The notes beneath the pieces are model-generated. The model did no database searches and had not been told where the DNA came from. It saw only the letters and a program-made list of their open reading frames with translations. Below are positions 44,918 to 54,688 of a stretch of 64,000 bases of DNA, piece by piece. A program made the translations under genes and the position numbers. This DNA comes from Pythium myriotylum. Lineage: Eukaryota; Oomycota; Peronosporomycetes; Pythiales; Pythiaceae. How positions within the stretch are numbered: position 1 is the stretch's first letter; each line of letters opens with the position of its first letter. Location of the stretch: positions 1-64,000 of the forward strand of contig JALJCQ010000026.1 in the NCBI GenBank assembly GCA_023091665.1, in the 5' to 3' direction.

Positions 44918-46966
44918 ATGGCGCCGTCGCCTGCCCGCCGGCCCTCGACGTCGCTGCCGTCGGCTCGTCGAGACTACCCGGAAGTGCCGCCGCCGCTCTC
45001 GCTGCCGCCAGTCGTGCGATGCCTGCAGCCCGTGGAGCACCCGCTCTCGCACGACGGCGAGCTCTCGGCGCGCAACGCCATGCACCGCACGCCCGAGCAC
45101 TTTGCCGCCGTCGTGGAAGACACGACGTGGCTGCTCAACCAGGCGCTCGCGCCCGGCACGCGCCGCCAGACCGTCTTCTCGCCCAGCCACGCCACGACTC
45201 GCTCGGACGCGTCGGCCTCGGGCGGCGAGCTGCTGCCGAGCGCCAAGACTCGACGCCAGGTCGCTGCTCAGGCGCAGCGCGCGTTCGCGCTCTTCCGGCT
45301 GCGGCAGTTCGCTCGCGCCGTGCGAGACTACGACGCGTGTCTCGCGAGCGAGCCCTCGTCGGCGCTGCTCTACTACAACCGCGGCTGCGCGCTCTACGCC
45401 TGCGGCAAGAAAGAGCGCGCGTCGCAGGACTTTTCGCGCGCGCTCAAGCTCGACTGCAAGAACGCGCTCTACGTCGAGAGCCGCGCGGCCGTGGCCAAGG
45501 AGCTCGGGCGCTTCCAGGACGCGATCCAGGACTACGCGTGGCTCGAGGCGCTGCGCCGCGTGGCCCACCACTCGCCGCGCCGCGACAGCCTCGGGGCGCA
45601 CGGCTCGTTCTCGCTCTCGCTCAACGAGCTCCAGGTCTCGCTGCTCGGGCTCGGCGAGGCGGCCGCCGCTGCGCCCTCGACCGAGTCGCAGGTGCTCGAG
45701 TGGATGGCGCGCTTCCTGCAGCGCTCGCCGCGGTCGCGACGCCACCGCGACGTGCTCGAGGCCGCGCAGCTCGCGCGCGCGTGGAGCTTCTTCCGCGACA
45801 TGACGCCGCTCATGGTCGAGCAGTGTCTTGCCGAGGCCGTCTACGCGCGCTTCGAGCCCGAGGTCGTCGTCGTGGCGCAGGGCGCGCGCGCGACGCACTT
45901 CCACGTCGTGCTGAGCCCCTCGGCCGCGTTTGTCAAGAACGTGGACGCCAGCGGCATCTCCAAGCTGCGCGAGCTCACCAAGCTCTCGCAGGGCGACGCG
46001 GTCGGCGCCGACGCGCGCGCCCCGGCGGACGGCTCGCTGCGCACGGTGCGCGCGGCTCTGCTACAACCGCCGCCTCGCGCTCTGGCTCGTGCGCGCCACG
46101 GCTCGCTGCGGCTGCTGCTGGACTCGCCGTCGCTGCTGGCGCTGCTGGCCGACGACGGCGACGAGGCCACCGCCACCGCCATCGCCTCGGACGACGAGCT
46201 GCTGCCGGCGGCGCCCGCGAGCTGGACGTGTCTCGAGCCCGTGCACTGCCTGCTGCTGGCCGGCGAGGCCTACCGCGAGATCCTGCGCGAGCACGAGGAG
46301 GCCGTGCTGGAGGACCGCGCGGCGTTCCTGCGCGGCTGCCGCGTCTTCCAGAGCTGCGCGGGCGACGTGCTGACGGCGCTGGCGGCGCTCTCGGGCGCGC
46401 GCGTGGACGACCCGGGGCGCGAGCTGCTGCGCGCGGGCGAGGCCGTGTCGCAGCTGAGCGTCGTGCGGCGCGGCGTCTGCCAGGTGCGCAAGAGCGTGCG
46501 CGTGGCGGCGCCGTCGCTGCCGCCGCTCAAGGACGACGGCAGCTGGGTGCTCGACAACGGCTGGATGCTCACGAACCCGCGGCTCGTGGCGCCGAGCGAG
46601 ACGTCGCGCCTCGCGCCGGGGCCGACGGCGACCACCGAGCTGCCCGTGGGCGTGCTCGCGAGCGGGCAGGTCTTCGGCGAGCTGAGCGTGCTGCAGCCGG
46701 GGCAGCCGTCGCCCGTGGCCGTGCGCGCGCAGACGCGCGTGGAGACGCTCGTGCTGGCGCAGCGCCACCTGCGCCGCCTGCGCGTGCAGTACCACTCGGG
46801 CGCCATGAACGCGCTGCAGGAGTCGCTGCTCTTCCACAACCCGCCGCAGCAGAAGCTCGCGCAGCTGCAGCGCGACGCCGAGCGCTGGGACGCGCGCCGC
46901 CGCCGCGTGCTGCGCGAGCTCGCGCCCGCGAGAAAGGCGGCACGAAGAGCTCCTGGGAAGAAGTAG
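44918..46966 (+). CDS. TPR and cyclic-nucleotide-binding-like protein
   Basis: 682 residues from ATG 44918. Residues ~110-210 form tetratricopeptide-like helices (AFALFRLRQFARAVRDYDACL, ALLYYNRGCALYACGKKERA). The rest contains two regions like cyclic-nucleotide-binding beta-barrels; the second is clearer, with ELLRAGEAVSQLSVVRRGVCQV, then GQVFGELSVL and AVRAQTRVETLVL. The phosphate-binding cassette is imperfect (GELSVLQPGQPSPV), so nucleotide binding is uncertain. It lies 113 bp downstream of the kinesin stop on the same strand. Very high GC gives long false frames alongside. Confidence 0.7.
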   Translation: MAPSPARRPSTSLPSARRDYPEVPPPLSLPPVVRCLQPVEHPLSHDGELSARNAMHRTPEHFAAVVEDTTWLLNQALAPGTRRQTVFSPSHATTRSDASASGGELLPSAKTRRQVAAQAQRAFALFRLRQFARAVRDYDACLASEPSSALLYYNRGCALYACGKKERASQDFSRALKLDCKNALYVESRAAVAKELGRFQDAIQDYAWLEALRRVAHHSPRRDSLGAHGSFSLSLNELQVSLLGLGEAAAAAPSTESQVLEWMARFLQRSPRSRRHRDVLEAAQLARAWSFFRDMTPLMVEQCLAEAVYARFEPEVVVVAQGARATHFHVVLSPSAAFVKNVDASGISKLRELTKLSQGDAVGADARAPADGSLRTVRAALLQPPPRALARARHGSLRLLLDSPSLLALLADDGDEATATAIASDDELLPAAPASWTCLEPVHCLLLAGEAYREILREHEEAVLEDRAAFLRGCRVFQSCAGDVLTALAALSGARVDDPGRELLRAGEAVSQLSVVRRGVCQVRKSVRVAAPSLPPLKDDGSWVLDNGWMLTNPRLVAPSETSRLAPGPTATTELPVGVLASGQVFGELSVLQPGQPSPVAVRAQTRVETLVLAQRHLRRLRVQYHSGAMNALQESLLFHNPPQQKLAQLQRDAERWDARRRRVLRELAPARKAARRAPGKK

Positions 46967-47599
46967 TAGGACGAGGGGTAGTACTACTCGGAATAGTACT
47001 ACTCTTGTGTGCGGTAGTAGCAGGAGTATGAATAGTACTATTGTGGGGGGGGGGGGATTTCTCTCAGCGAGTGCTGTTTGTCAGCAGGGGCATGCGGCGG
47101 TTAGACGCTCCGCTTGTGCAGCGGGGCGCGTCTAACCGGCCGCCGAGCGCCTCAGGTCTCAAAGATTATATCAGTGGATCATCGAGAAATCGGTTCTGCG
47201 CAGCGAGAAGAAATCGGTTCCATCAACATTCGGTTCTGCTGTCCACAGAATCACCGCGGGGGCGATTGACGGATCTCAAACTTTTTTCAGGTTAATCACG
47301 CGGAACAAGAAACAAGAAACGCATGCAGAACGGTTCTGCGCGGTCGGCGGCGGATCGCGAACTGTCGGCAGCAGCAGAACGGTTCCTCCATTCCTGTTCC
47401 GGCCAAACGACTGGTCGGTTGACTTTTTACTTTTTTACGCCTCTTCTGACCATCACTCCTTCCTGCTTTTCCCCCATGTGGTCCACACGGTCTCTTTTCT
47501 CGAAATTTCAAAAGTGGGAATTTTTGTGGTGGTCCTGTTGAGCGGCTACGATCGCCTCGCCCCTCGCGGCCAGACCCCCCACCAATAACCGGAAGCACG
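46967..47599. other. Intergenic region with short repeats
   Basis: No gene seen. TAGTACTACTC is repeated at about 46978-47005 and again in part near 47034, followed by a run of about 12 G. A hairpin is listed separately. The sequence GGTTCTGC recurs several times between 47190 and 47340. Confidence 0.5.
47099..47137. repeat. Hairpin with 10-bp perfect arms
   Basis: GGTTAGACGC (47099-47108) pairs with GCGTCTAACC (47128-47137); inside, CCGCT and AGCGG can also pair. It lies just downstream of the TPR gene. Confidence 0.7.
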
Positions 47600-48652
47600 A
47601 TGCTCGCGGCGATCGCCAAGCACGCGGCCGCGCAGGCCAAGCACGCGCGCGCCATGGCCACGGTGCGCTACGCCGAGCACGGCCACCCGCAGCGCGTGCT
47701 CGCCGCGCAGCCCGACGACCCCGACGCGCCGCTCGGCCGCCAGCAGGTCGCGCTCAAGTTCCTCGCCGCGCCCATCAACGTCGCCGACCTCTCGCAGATC
47801 CAGGGCGCGTACGCCATCCGCCCCAAGCTGCCCGCGGTCGCCGGCAACGAAGGCGTGGCCGTCGTCACGGCCGTCGGCGCCGACGTCCAGAACGTCCGCG
47901 TCAACGACCGCGTCATCCCCACGCAGGCCGGCTTCGGCACGTGGCGCCACAAGGCCGTCGCCGACAGCGCCGACGTCATGAAGATCTCGGACAAGATCAA
48001 GATCGAGGACGCCGCCACGCTCGCCGTGAACCCCGCCACGGCCTACCGCCTGCTCGCCGACTTTGCCGACCTCCAGGCCGGCGACGTGCTCATCCAGAAC
48101 GGCGCCAACTCGGCCGTCGGCCAGGCCGTGATCCAGCTCGCCGCGCTGCGTGGCATCAAGACCATCAACGTCGTGCGCGACGACGGCGACTACGACCTCA
48201 CGAACCAGCACCTCAAGTCGATCGGCGCCACCGTCGTGGTCACGGACGACTACCTCGGCTCGGCCAAGTTCAAGCAGCTCGTGGCCGATCTCCCGGCGCC
48301 CAAGCTCGCGCTCAACTGCGTCGGCGGCAAGTCGTCGCTCGAGATCGCCAAGACGCTCGCCAAAAAGGGCGTGCACGTCACCTACGGCGGCATGAGCAAG
48401 GAGGCCGTCTCGGTCGGCACGGGCTCGCTCATCTTCCACGACATCACGCTCAAGGGCTTCTGGCTCAGCGAGTGGGTCAAGGAGAGCTCGGTTGAGCAGC
48501 GCGCGGCCATGCTCTCAGAGATCGCGGGCCTCGTCGAGGCCGGCAAGCTCCGCACCTGGATACAGACATACAAGTTCGCCGACTTTGACGACGCGCTCGC
48601 GGCCGCCGTGAACCGCACGACCAAGCGGAAGATCGTGCTGCTCATGGAGTAA
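47600..48652 (+). CDS. MECR: Mitochondrial trans-2-enoyl-CoA reductase
   Basis: 350 residues. The first ~18 residues (MLAAIAKHAAAQAKHARA) are basic and helical, fitting a mitochondrial presequence. The body is a medium-chain dehydrogenase/reductase: APINVADLSQIQG, LPAVAGNEG, FGTWR, then NPATAYRLL, the Rossmann motif NGANSAVGQAVIQLA, and KTINVVRD, all hallmarks of MECR/Etr1. The enzyme performs the last NADPH-dependent step of mitochondrial fatty-acid synthesis, which supplies octanoate for lipoate. No structural zinc-site cysteines are present, as expected for this branch. Length is normal for the family. Confidence 0.9.
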   Translation: MLAAIAKHAAAQAKHARAMATVRYAEHGHPQRVLAAQPDDPDAPLGRQQVALKFLAAPINVADLSQIQGAYAIRPKLPAVAGNEGVAVVTAVGADVQNVRVNDRVIPTQAGFGTWRHKAVADSADVMKISDKIKIEDAATLAVNPATAYRLLADFADLQAGDVLIQNGANSAVGQAVIQLAALRGIKTINVVRDDGDYDLTNQHLKSIGATVVVTDDYLGSAKFKQLVADLPAPKLALNCVGGKSSLEIAKTLAKKGVHVTYGGMSKEAVSVGTGSLIFHDITLKGFWLSEWVKESSVEQRAAMLSEIAGLVEAGKLRTWIQTYKFADFDDALAAAVNRTTKRKIVLLME

Positions 48653-48832
48653 ACGTCGAGTCGGGTTCCGCGTTCTTAAACTCCTCCCCCCACAAAGAGT
48701 CTGTCGGCGACGGCGCTCGTGTAGTGATCGTCACGGCCACGCCGTGCGCCCGGCGCCCTAGACTTGTATCCGAAATATTGACGAGAGAGAAAACAAAAAT
48801 CTAAGCCTCACAAAAAAAGCACTAGCTCGACT

Positions 48833-49673
48833 CTATTGGTACAGCAGGTTGAACGGCTGCTGCTCCGTGCCCGACGCCAGCGACTTGGAGGCCTCGTCCA
48901 CGGCCTGCTGCACGTCCACGGACACTCCGGGAAGGATCTGGGGCAGCGCGAGGGCGAGCGTCGTCACGGCGTCGCGCGTGCCGGCGCCGTCGCGACCTGG
49001 TTTGTAGCCTTTGGCCACGAGCAACTGGGTCGCGAAGGCCTGCTCGACGCGAGCAAAGTGCAGCAGCCGCGTGAGGAACGCGTCCTTGATCTCCCAGGCC
49101 GAGTCGAGCGACGCCAGGCCAACCGAGGCGTCGACGGCGCCGCCGATGGCTGCCTGGTAGACGTTCTCGAGCGGCTCGCTGTGGGGCTTGGCCTGCGGCA
49201 GATGCAGCGACGCGACCACGTGGAGCGTGGCGACGTCGCTGACCGACAGGAGCTGCACGAGCGCGTCGGCGAGCTCCCAGAGCTGCGCGTCCGTGCGCGT
49301 GGCCGTCGCGACGGTCACGACCGAGAGCTACAGCACGTGAAATCAGACTTCCAAGCCCAACGAGAGAGACCTATGGACCACGCACCGACGCATGGCCGTT
49401 CTGAGCGAACTGGCGGATGGCCACGTGGTCGCGGAGCTGCTCGGGAAGCGACGCCGGCGACGTGAGCGGCGTGGGGCTGTGAGCGTCGAGCGTGAGGTGG
49501 TGCAGCAGATCTACGCGCACAGCGACGGCCACAGAGAGCGTTAGAGCGCGCAAGTGGGCTCATTCGATAGAGGAGATCACGGCGCAGAGCCACGTACGAC
49601 GCCCGGCGAGCGAGAAGTCGTCGAACGCGAGCAGCACGCGGCGCGCGAGCACCGATCGGTCGCCGTCGCCCAT
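48833..49673 (-). CDS. Three-exon gene of unknown function
   Basis: Exons on the minus strand: 49673-49598, 49510-49386 and 49327-48833, totalling 696 nt (231 residues). Intron 1 (87 nt) has GTACGT, a CTAAC branch site and TAG; intron 2 (58 nt) has GTGCGT and TAG. Joined, the protein runs from MGDGDRSVLARRVLLAFDDF through PEQLRDHVAIRQFAQNGHAS to TATRTDAQLWELADALVQLL, then a mostly hydrophobic/helical domain ending NLLYQ. Each splice keeps the frame. I do not recognise the family; its size and composition suggest a small cytosolic protein. Confidence 0.7.
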
Positions 49674-49950
49674 GGTTCGAGGTCGGCCAGCGCAAGATTT
49701 GGGTTCCTTCGCGCTACCTCCCCAACCACCTTTACCGTATGGAATACTATATACGGTATACCATGTGTAACCCCGGCGCCGCTTCAACCTCACACGTCGC
49801 AGATTCCGTCCGCGTCGACCCGAGTGGATCAGAGAGAGATAGAGCGAGAAGATGCGAAGAAGAGTGCCCCGCGCCCGTTCGAGCGACTCTCGGGGGCTTC
49901 TCACTGCTCGTGGCCATTCCGCAGACTGCCGACCACCGCATCGCCACGCC

Positions 49951-51683
49951 ATGCGCGTCGTCGGGCTTGTCGTGGGGCTCTTGACGGCGACGACGGACGC
50001 GGCGTACTTCCGCTTTGTCAACTACTGTCCCTTCGTCGTCAACCTCTGGGATAACAAGGCCTTCAACAACATCGCACCGCGCTCGGGAATCTACTCGACC
50101 TACTCTACAGACAAAGGACTCATGTGGCGCCATGGCTATAACCCTCAGGCTACACGTAGGTCCTGTGAAGAGCTACAGCGTCGCGAGGCGATTTTGACGG
50201 ACTGATGCTTGACTGGTGGACTTCAACAGTGGCCGAGTTTACTGTTGACCTGGGCAGGGTGTGGTACGACATCAGCATCATCCCACCTGGTGTGAGTGAG
50301 GCAGTCTCGTGAGCTGACCTGCATAGCTGACATCCTCGTCCCATGCAGACAGGCAACTGCAAGAGCTACAACGACTGTCGAGCCGTTGGGAATGGCGTGG
50401 TAGGCTTTAACGTGGCCATGGCGATCGTCCCGAAGAGCAACCGCAACGGCGCCAACTGCCGCACGATCATTTGCCTCGCGGACGGCTGTCCCGACGCATA
50501 TTTGTACCCAGCCGACAATCTCAAGGTCCACAACTGCCCCGACACGACGCCCTTCGACATCGTCTTCTGTCCCGGGGGCATCGCGTCGGCATCCACACCT
50601 GGTACGAACTTCTCGTTTGCCGATTTGGGTCCGGATGACGAAGGTGATGACGATAATGGTAATTACGAACCACTCCCAGCACCCGCGCCCACGCCTGCGC
50701 CACCAACTGCACCGCCGGCTACTCCTTTGGGATATGTCAAAGCCAAGTTTGAGTACCGCGGTCCACAGGCTGGGAACGTCCCGGGCTCCTACAATATGCT
50801 CACCAACCTCGCAACGTGCTCGAAGACGCCCGTTTATATGTCTAATCCCGTTGGACCGCTGAGTGAGGAAGTATCGATGATCTTTCGAGGCCCAATGGAG
50901 ATCTACAACATCGCAGTCTTTGGTGCATCCGCAGACGGGTGGCCTCGGCTGTCGTCGTACGCTCGAGGCCAAATGGGTGAGAACATTGTCTTCATGAACA
51001 ATAAAAATGCCGACTACTCGGGCCAGCGAAGTCGAGGGCCCCAGATCTTCGCATCCTCCGACGGCATGGGCACGTCACCGTATCCAGTGCCGTTCTCAGG
51101 GTCACTGGCTGATGCCTCGGATCCGTCACGAGTCGGTGCTGGCCCCGGCATCGACACAGGCGTCGAAGTCAACATTATGACGGGGCAGAAGTGCGCCAAC
51201 GACTGTCGAGGGTTCTACGACAGCGCCTACAGCTACCATGGCTGGGGCGGGGACCGCAAAATCTTCATCACGCGCGTGCTCATGCCCATGTCTGGGAAGC
51301 GACCCAACATGCCCGCCATCTGGATGCTCAACACGCAAGCGATGTATGCCGGACAGTATGATAGCTGCAACTGTCGAGGAATGGGGGCCGCTGGGGGTTG
51401 TGGCGAGCTCGATATCGCCGAGGTCATCGACAACCAGAACCCGTCGCTAGATCGTGTCTCGACCCACAACTACTTCTACGACGGTTCAGTGCCGAACCCA
51501 CCTGGTGGCGACAACTTTGCGTCGAGACCCGTGAGTCGAACAGCCACCTACGTCATCATCATCGACTCCACCGTGCCGAATGGTCAGTCGAGTGGGCTCA
51601 TCAAAATCCTCGAGATCGAGTGGTTCAACTTTGCGATGACCAAGATCACGAAGACGCAAGTGCAGTCGTGGATCAATGCGTAG
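49951..51683 (+). CDS. Secreted thaumatin-like plus TOS1-like protein (three exons)
   Basis: Exons 49951-50155, 50230-50291 and 50349-51683 (533 residues). Introns of 74 and 57 nt have GTAGGT...CAG and GTGAGT...CAG borders, and joining them gives a continuous protein through TLAEFTVDLGRVWYDIS and PPGTGNCKSYNDC. After a signal peptide (ending TDA) the first ~200 residues are thaumatin-like (FVNYCPFVVNLW, EFTVD, KSYNDC, VHNCPD). A short Pro-rich linker follows, then a domain resembling the fungal TOS1 C-terminal domain (GDRKIFITRVLMPM, NMPAIWMLNTQ, CNCRG, CGELDIAEVI). Both halves point to beta-glucan or cell-wall interaction. No enzyme activity can be proved from sequence. Confidence 0.8.
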
Positions 51684-51804
51684 AGTAGATTTGTTTTGAG
51701 TTTGCATCAAGTCTTGTGAAAAGGCATTTTCGAAGAACCTTCGTCGAGCTGAGATAGACAGCGGCGACGATTCAGTTGTTCAGTTGAGTCTCTCTGTCCG
51801 GCAG

Positions 51805-51819
51805 TCCCATTCTCTTTTC
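51805..51819 (+). promoter_or_regulatory. Candidate Inr/FPR of the Cys-rich protein
   Basis: TCCCATTCTCTTTTC resembles the oomycete initiator/flanking promoter consensus and lies 13-27 nt before ATG 51832. Confidence 0.35.
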
Positions 51820-51831
51820 CTTTCTCTCTCG

Positions 51832-52140
51832 ATGCCGTCTCCGAACAAGATTGCCTTGCTCTGGATGCTCCTGTTGCTCGCTTGCGTAGTGTCCAGGACT
51901 GCAGCACAAAGCTTCGCAGCGTGTCGCGCCGCCTGCACCTCCAGTTCGAACACTTGCCGTCGCCTCCACACGTCTGAACTCTCCAAATGTGCTAGTCTCT
52001 ACCCATGCTCACTCGACAAGTGCAAGCGCGACCGACAGTGCAAGTACGGCTGCGACACATGCAAGAACTACTGGACCCACTACATCAACGACTGCGACAT
52101 CAAGTTTGGCGCGTGCATTGCCCAGTGCGCAACTGCATAG
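51832..52140 (+). CDS. Small Cys-rich secreted protein
   Basis: 102 residues from ATG 51832. Signal peptide MPSPNKIALLWMLLLLACVV; the mature ~77 residues carry 12 cysteines in pairs (CRAAC, CSLDKC, CKYGCDTC, CDIKFGACIAQC), so a disulphide-stapled fold is likely. There is no RXLR motif. It lies between two other secreted-protein genes. I do not recognise the family. Confidence 0.75.
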   Translation: MPSPNKIALLWMLLLLACVVSRTAAQSFAACRAACTSSSNTCRRLHTSELSKCASLYPCSLDKCKRDRQCKYGCDTCKNYWTHYINDCDIKFGACIAQCATA

Positions 52141-52258
52141 TGAGCAGCCTATCCCACCAGCAGTTCATGGTAACGATTGCGTCTCGAACATACCCCCATG
52201 GATATCAAAACTAAAGTCTCACATAATAAAATGATCTGAGTGGCTTTCGTTGACGTGG

Positions 52259-54172
52259 TCATCCATACAGAGCACAGATAGAGGCAGCAGGCAGAGTACA
52301 CGGCCCGGGCATCGCAACCGCCGGTGGTAACCGCGGAAACGTCATGTCCTCGGAGCTCTTGAACTGTAATCGATAGGACCCCACTTGAGTGTGAGTGAGA
52401 CACGTGTAGATCTCCGGGACGTTGTTGGCTCCGGTCATCTTTACAACGCCGTCGAACGCAGCGTTGGACAAGATGGGCATGGCCCCGAGCGCTAGCATGT
52501 ACGTACCGGCTTTGAGAAACGTCTGTGCGAACGGATCGCGCTTGCTGATGGATCCATCTTTCCTGCCATTGCCAGTCTTGTCATCGTCGTTCACGAGCAC
52601 CGTCGTGTTGTCTCCTTTGCGGAACAGGAAGATGGTCGCGTCGAGATAGGTGGCCTTGCAATCCCCATTCAAGTCGCTGAACTTTGCATCTTCCGATACC
52701 TCGGCCGATAACACGTCGAATGAGACCTCTGCGTCGTTCGTCAAGGTGAACTCGAACTGGTCGACACTCACTGTACCGGCGCTGCTGTCGTAGAGAATGG
52801 CACCATTGAACGTGAGCATAGTGGAGAGATTAAGCGGCGCAGAGATCTCCGGGGGCTGATACGCAGGGAAGTTGAGCGTGTTCTTGTTGTCGCCTGGATC
52901 GACTGCCGAGTTTGGTAGCAATCCCGCGGCCTTCAAGTCTGCGATGATCGAGACCGAGGGAATGCCCGTGTTGGCGCAGGATACTCCACAATGGTGGAGC
53001 GCCACGACGCCGTGGTCCAGGGCGTCGACCACGGGCGAGCCGGACGAGCCACTTTCGGTGTCGGCGTTATACGCGTACCCAGTCGAGCCACAGCCGTCTG
53101 CGCTAGTATTGAGGATCGTCGTCTTGGTGCCGAAATCGTTGACCATGGCGATGCGCTTGCCATAGTATTGCGGGTGCTGCGGGACGTAGATCTCTTGGCC
53201 GACGTGGCCCTGGGTCTCCTTAAGACGAAGGTACCCGTACTTGGCCGGAAGATTCACGTTTGTTTGGAGCTTGACCAGCGCGTAGTCGAGTGCCTCGCTG
53301 GTGTGGACTAGCTGGGTTGAAATGGCCTCGACCGTGCCCTGACAGCTCCCCCATGTCTGACAGTTTTGCGAACAGTTGGACGCCTCCGCCATGAACTCGA
53401 CGTTCGTGGACGCAGCCTGCGCCGTCGTGTTGATGCAGTGGTAGTTGGTGATCAGATGGCCCTCCGAGCCCAGTAGCCAGCCTGTGCACGCGTACGCTTT
53501 GCCGTCTTCTTTCTTAATCATCAGCCTCGCGACTGTGCGCGCGGCCAGGAACGCCGTGCGCGTGGACGAGTCCTGGTAGTAGCACACGGCTTCCTTCGAG
53601 TTGTCGTTGGCACACGTGGCCTCGTTACTCGGCGTGATGTTGCGCGCGCTATCCACCAACGCGTAATTGTAGTAGTCGATCGCGAAGCCGTAGCAGTGGC
53701 GGTCGCTTGCGACGTCCACACTCACTGCGGTGCTCCTGTCAATCGGCGACGGGCCGACGTCACGGTACAGCTCGACACGCAGCTCCTTGGCGAGCAGCGG
53801 CGGCGCATCTACTGACTCATACGCGACGCCGCTGCGAAAGACGCCCGTGAGGTTGAAAACCACGTCCGGAACGTCCACGTTTTCGACGCCGCGGAGGACA
53901 ATCGAGCTGCCAAACGGCACCCAGAGCTTGGAGAAGTGGAGCGCGATATAGCCGTAGCCGGCGCCCTTGGTGATAGTGAACGATCGGTAGGGCAGTTTAC
54001 TGGAGGCGTTGCCTTCGTAGAACGCCGAGAGGAACTCGGGACAGCCCATGCTAAGCGGGAGACTTCGCTTGCGAGACCAGTCGGGCAGGCGCAGGCCGTC
54101 GGCGGGCACTTGGCGCAGCGCTGAGCCCGCGCCACATAGCGCGAAGGCCGCCGCGATCCGCGAGAGGAGCAT
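52259..54172 (-). CDS. Secreted trypsin-like serine protease
   Basis: 637 residues from ATG 54172, which starts a plausible signal peptide (MLLSRIAAAFALCGAGSA). The catalytic domain is central: His in LITNYHCI, Asp in ALDYALVKL and Ser in GSSGSPV, in the order of a chymotrypsin-like (S1/V8-like) protease, with cysteine pairs around them. A C-terminal region of ~200 residues (QFEFTLTNDAEVSFDVL, LFRKGDNTTVLVNDDD) resembles a beta-rich pre-peptidase-type domain. It is longer than a simple trypsin because of the N- and C-terminal extensions. The frame extends upstream to 54214, but 54172 gives the signal peptide. Confidence 0.83.
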   Translation of the reverse strand: MLLSRIAAAFALCGAGSALRQVPADGLRLPDWSRKRSLPLSMGCPEFLSAFYEGNASSKLPYRSFTITKGAGYGYIALHFSKLWVPFGSSIVLRGVENVDVPDVVFNLTGVFRSGVAYESVDAPPLLAKELRVELYRDVGPSPIDRSTAVSVDVASDRHCYGFAIDYYNYALVDSARNITPSNEATCANDNSKEAVCYYQDSSTRTAFLAARTVARLMIKKEDGKAYACTGWLLGSEGHLITNYHCINTTAQAASTNVEFMAEASNCSQNCQTWGSCQGTVEAISTQLVHTSEALDYALVKLQTNVNLPAKYGYLRLKETQGHVGQEIYVPQHPQYYGKRIAMVNDFGTKTTILNTSADGCGSTGYAYNADTESGSSGSPVVDALDHGVVALHHCGVSCANTGIPSVSIIADLKAAGLLPNSAVDPGDNKNTLNFPAYQPPEISAPLNLSTMLTFNGAILYDSSAGTVSVDQFEFTLTNDAEVSFDVLSAEVSEDAKFSDLNGDCKATYLDATIFLFRKGDNTTVLVNDDDKTGNGRKDGSISKRDPFAQTFLKAGTYMLALGAMPILSNAAFDGVVKMTGANNVPEIYTCLTHTQVGSYRLQFKSSEDMTFPRLPPAVAMPGPCTLPAASICALYG

Positions 54173-54688
54173 GGCGTAAAAGGCCGAGTGCGCTACGTAC
54201 TCGAGAGCAGACAAGGCGGTCGGTCGTTCGTACCGTAGTCCTCCAAATCAACTCGCGGATCACTTAGCACCGCAGCATCCCACGCGGTGGCGCCACCAGC
54301 ATGCGCGAATGCTGCTAGATACGATCTGCGACACGCCCTCCAGGCCCCAGACTCGGAAATACCTCGTCGACAGAAATGGCACTTCGCGCCGCAATCCCAA
54401 ATAGCACTTTGAAAAAGTGCTGACGCCGAACCGCGCCCGCGTGATCACCCACCACTAATAATCACAGACATGGCTACATGTAGCCATGTCGACTCTAGTT
54501 GATGTGCACCACATCACGCATAACTTACTGCTTTAACATCCTCCGACCCTCTTAAACCCACCTACTGCTTTAGCGCCCGTCTCCTCCTAAACCCGTGGTT
54601 TCTCGACACCTCGACCTCCATTAGACCTCCTCAAGGGAGAGAGAGAGATCCTCTTCGCCTCTTCCTCCTCCTTCTCCTCCTCCTCGCC
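54173..54688. other. Divergent intergenic region with a perfect palindrome
   Basis: No gene seen. GACATGGCTA (54467-54476) CATG TAGCCATGTC (54481-54490) forms a perfect 24-bp palindrome. A (GA)n run lies at about 54637-54648, just before the next gene. Confidence 0.6.

Noticed and set aside
45019..47031. 670-residue Ala/Arg-rich ORF overlapping the TPR gene
   Set aside because: Composition is typical of an out-of-frame reading of GC-rich code; the overlapping frame has real domains.
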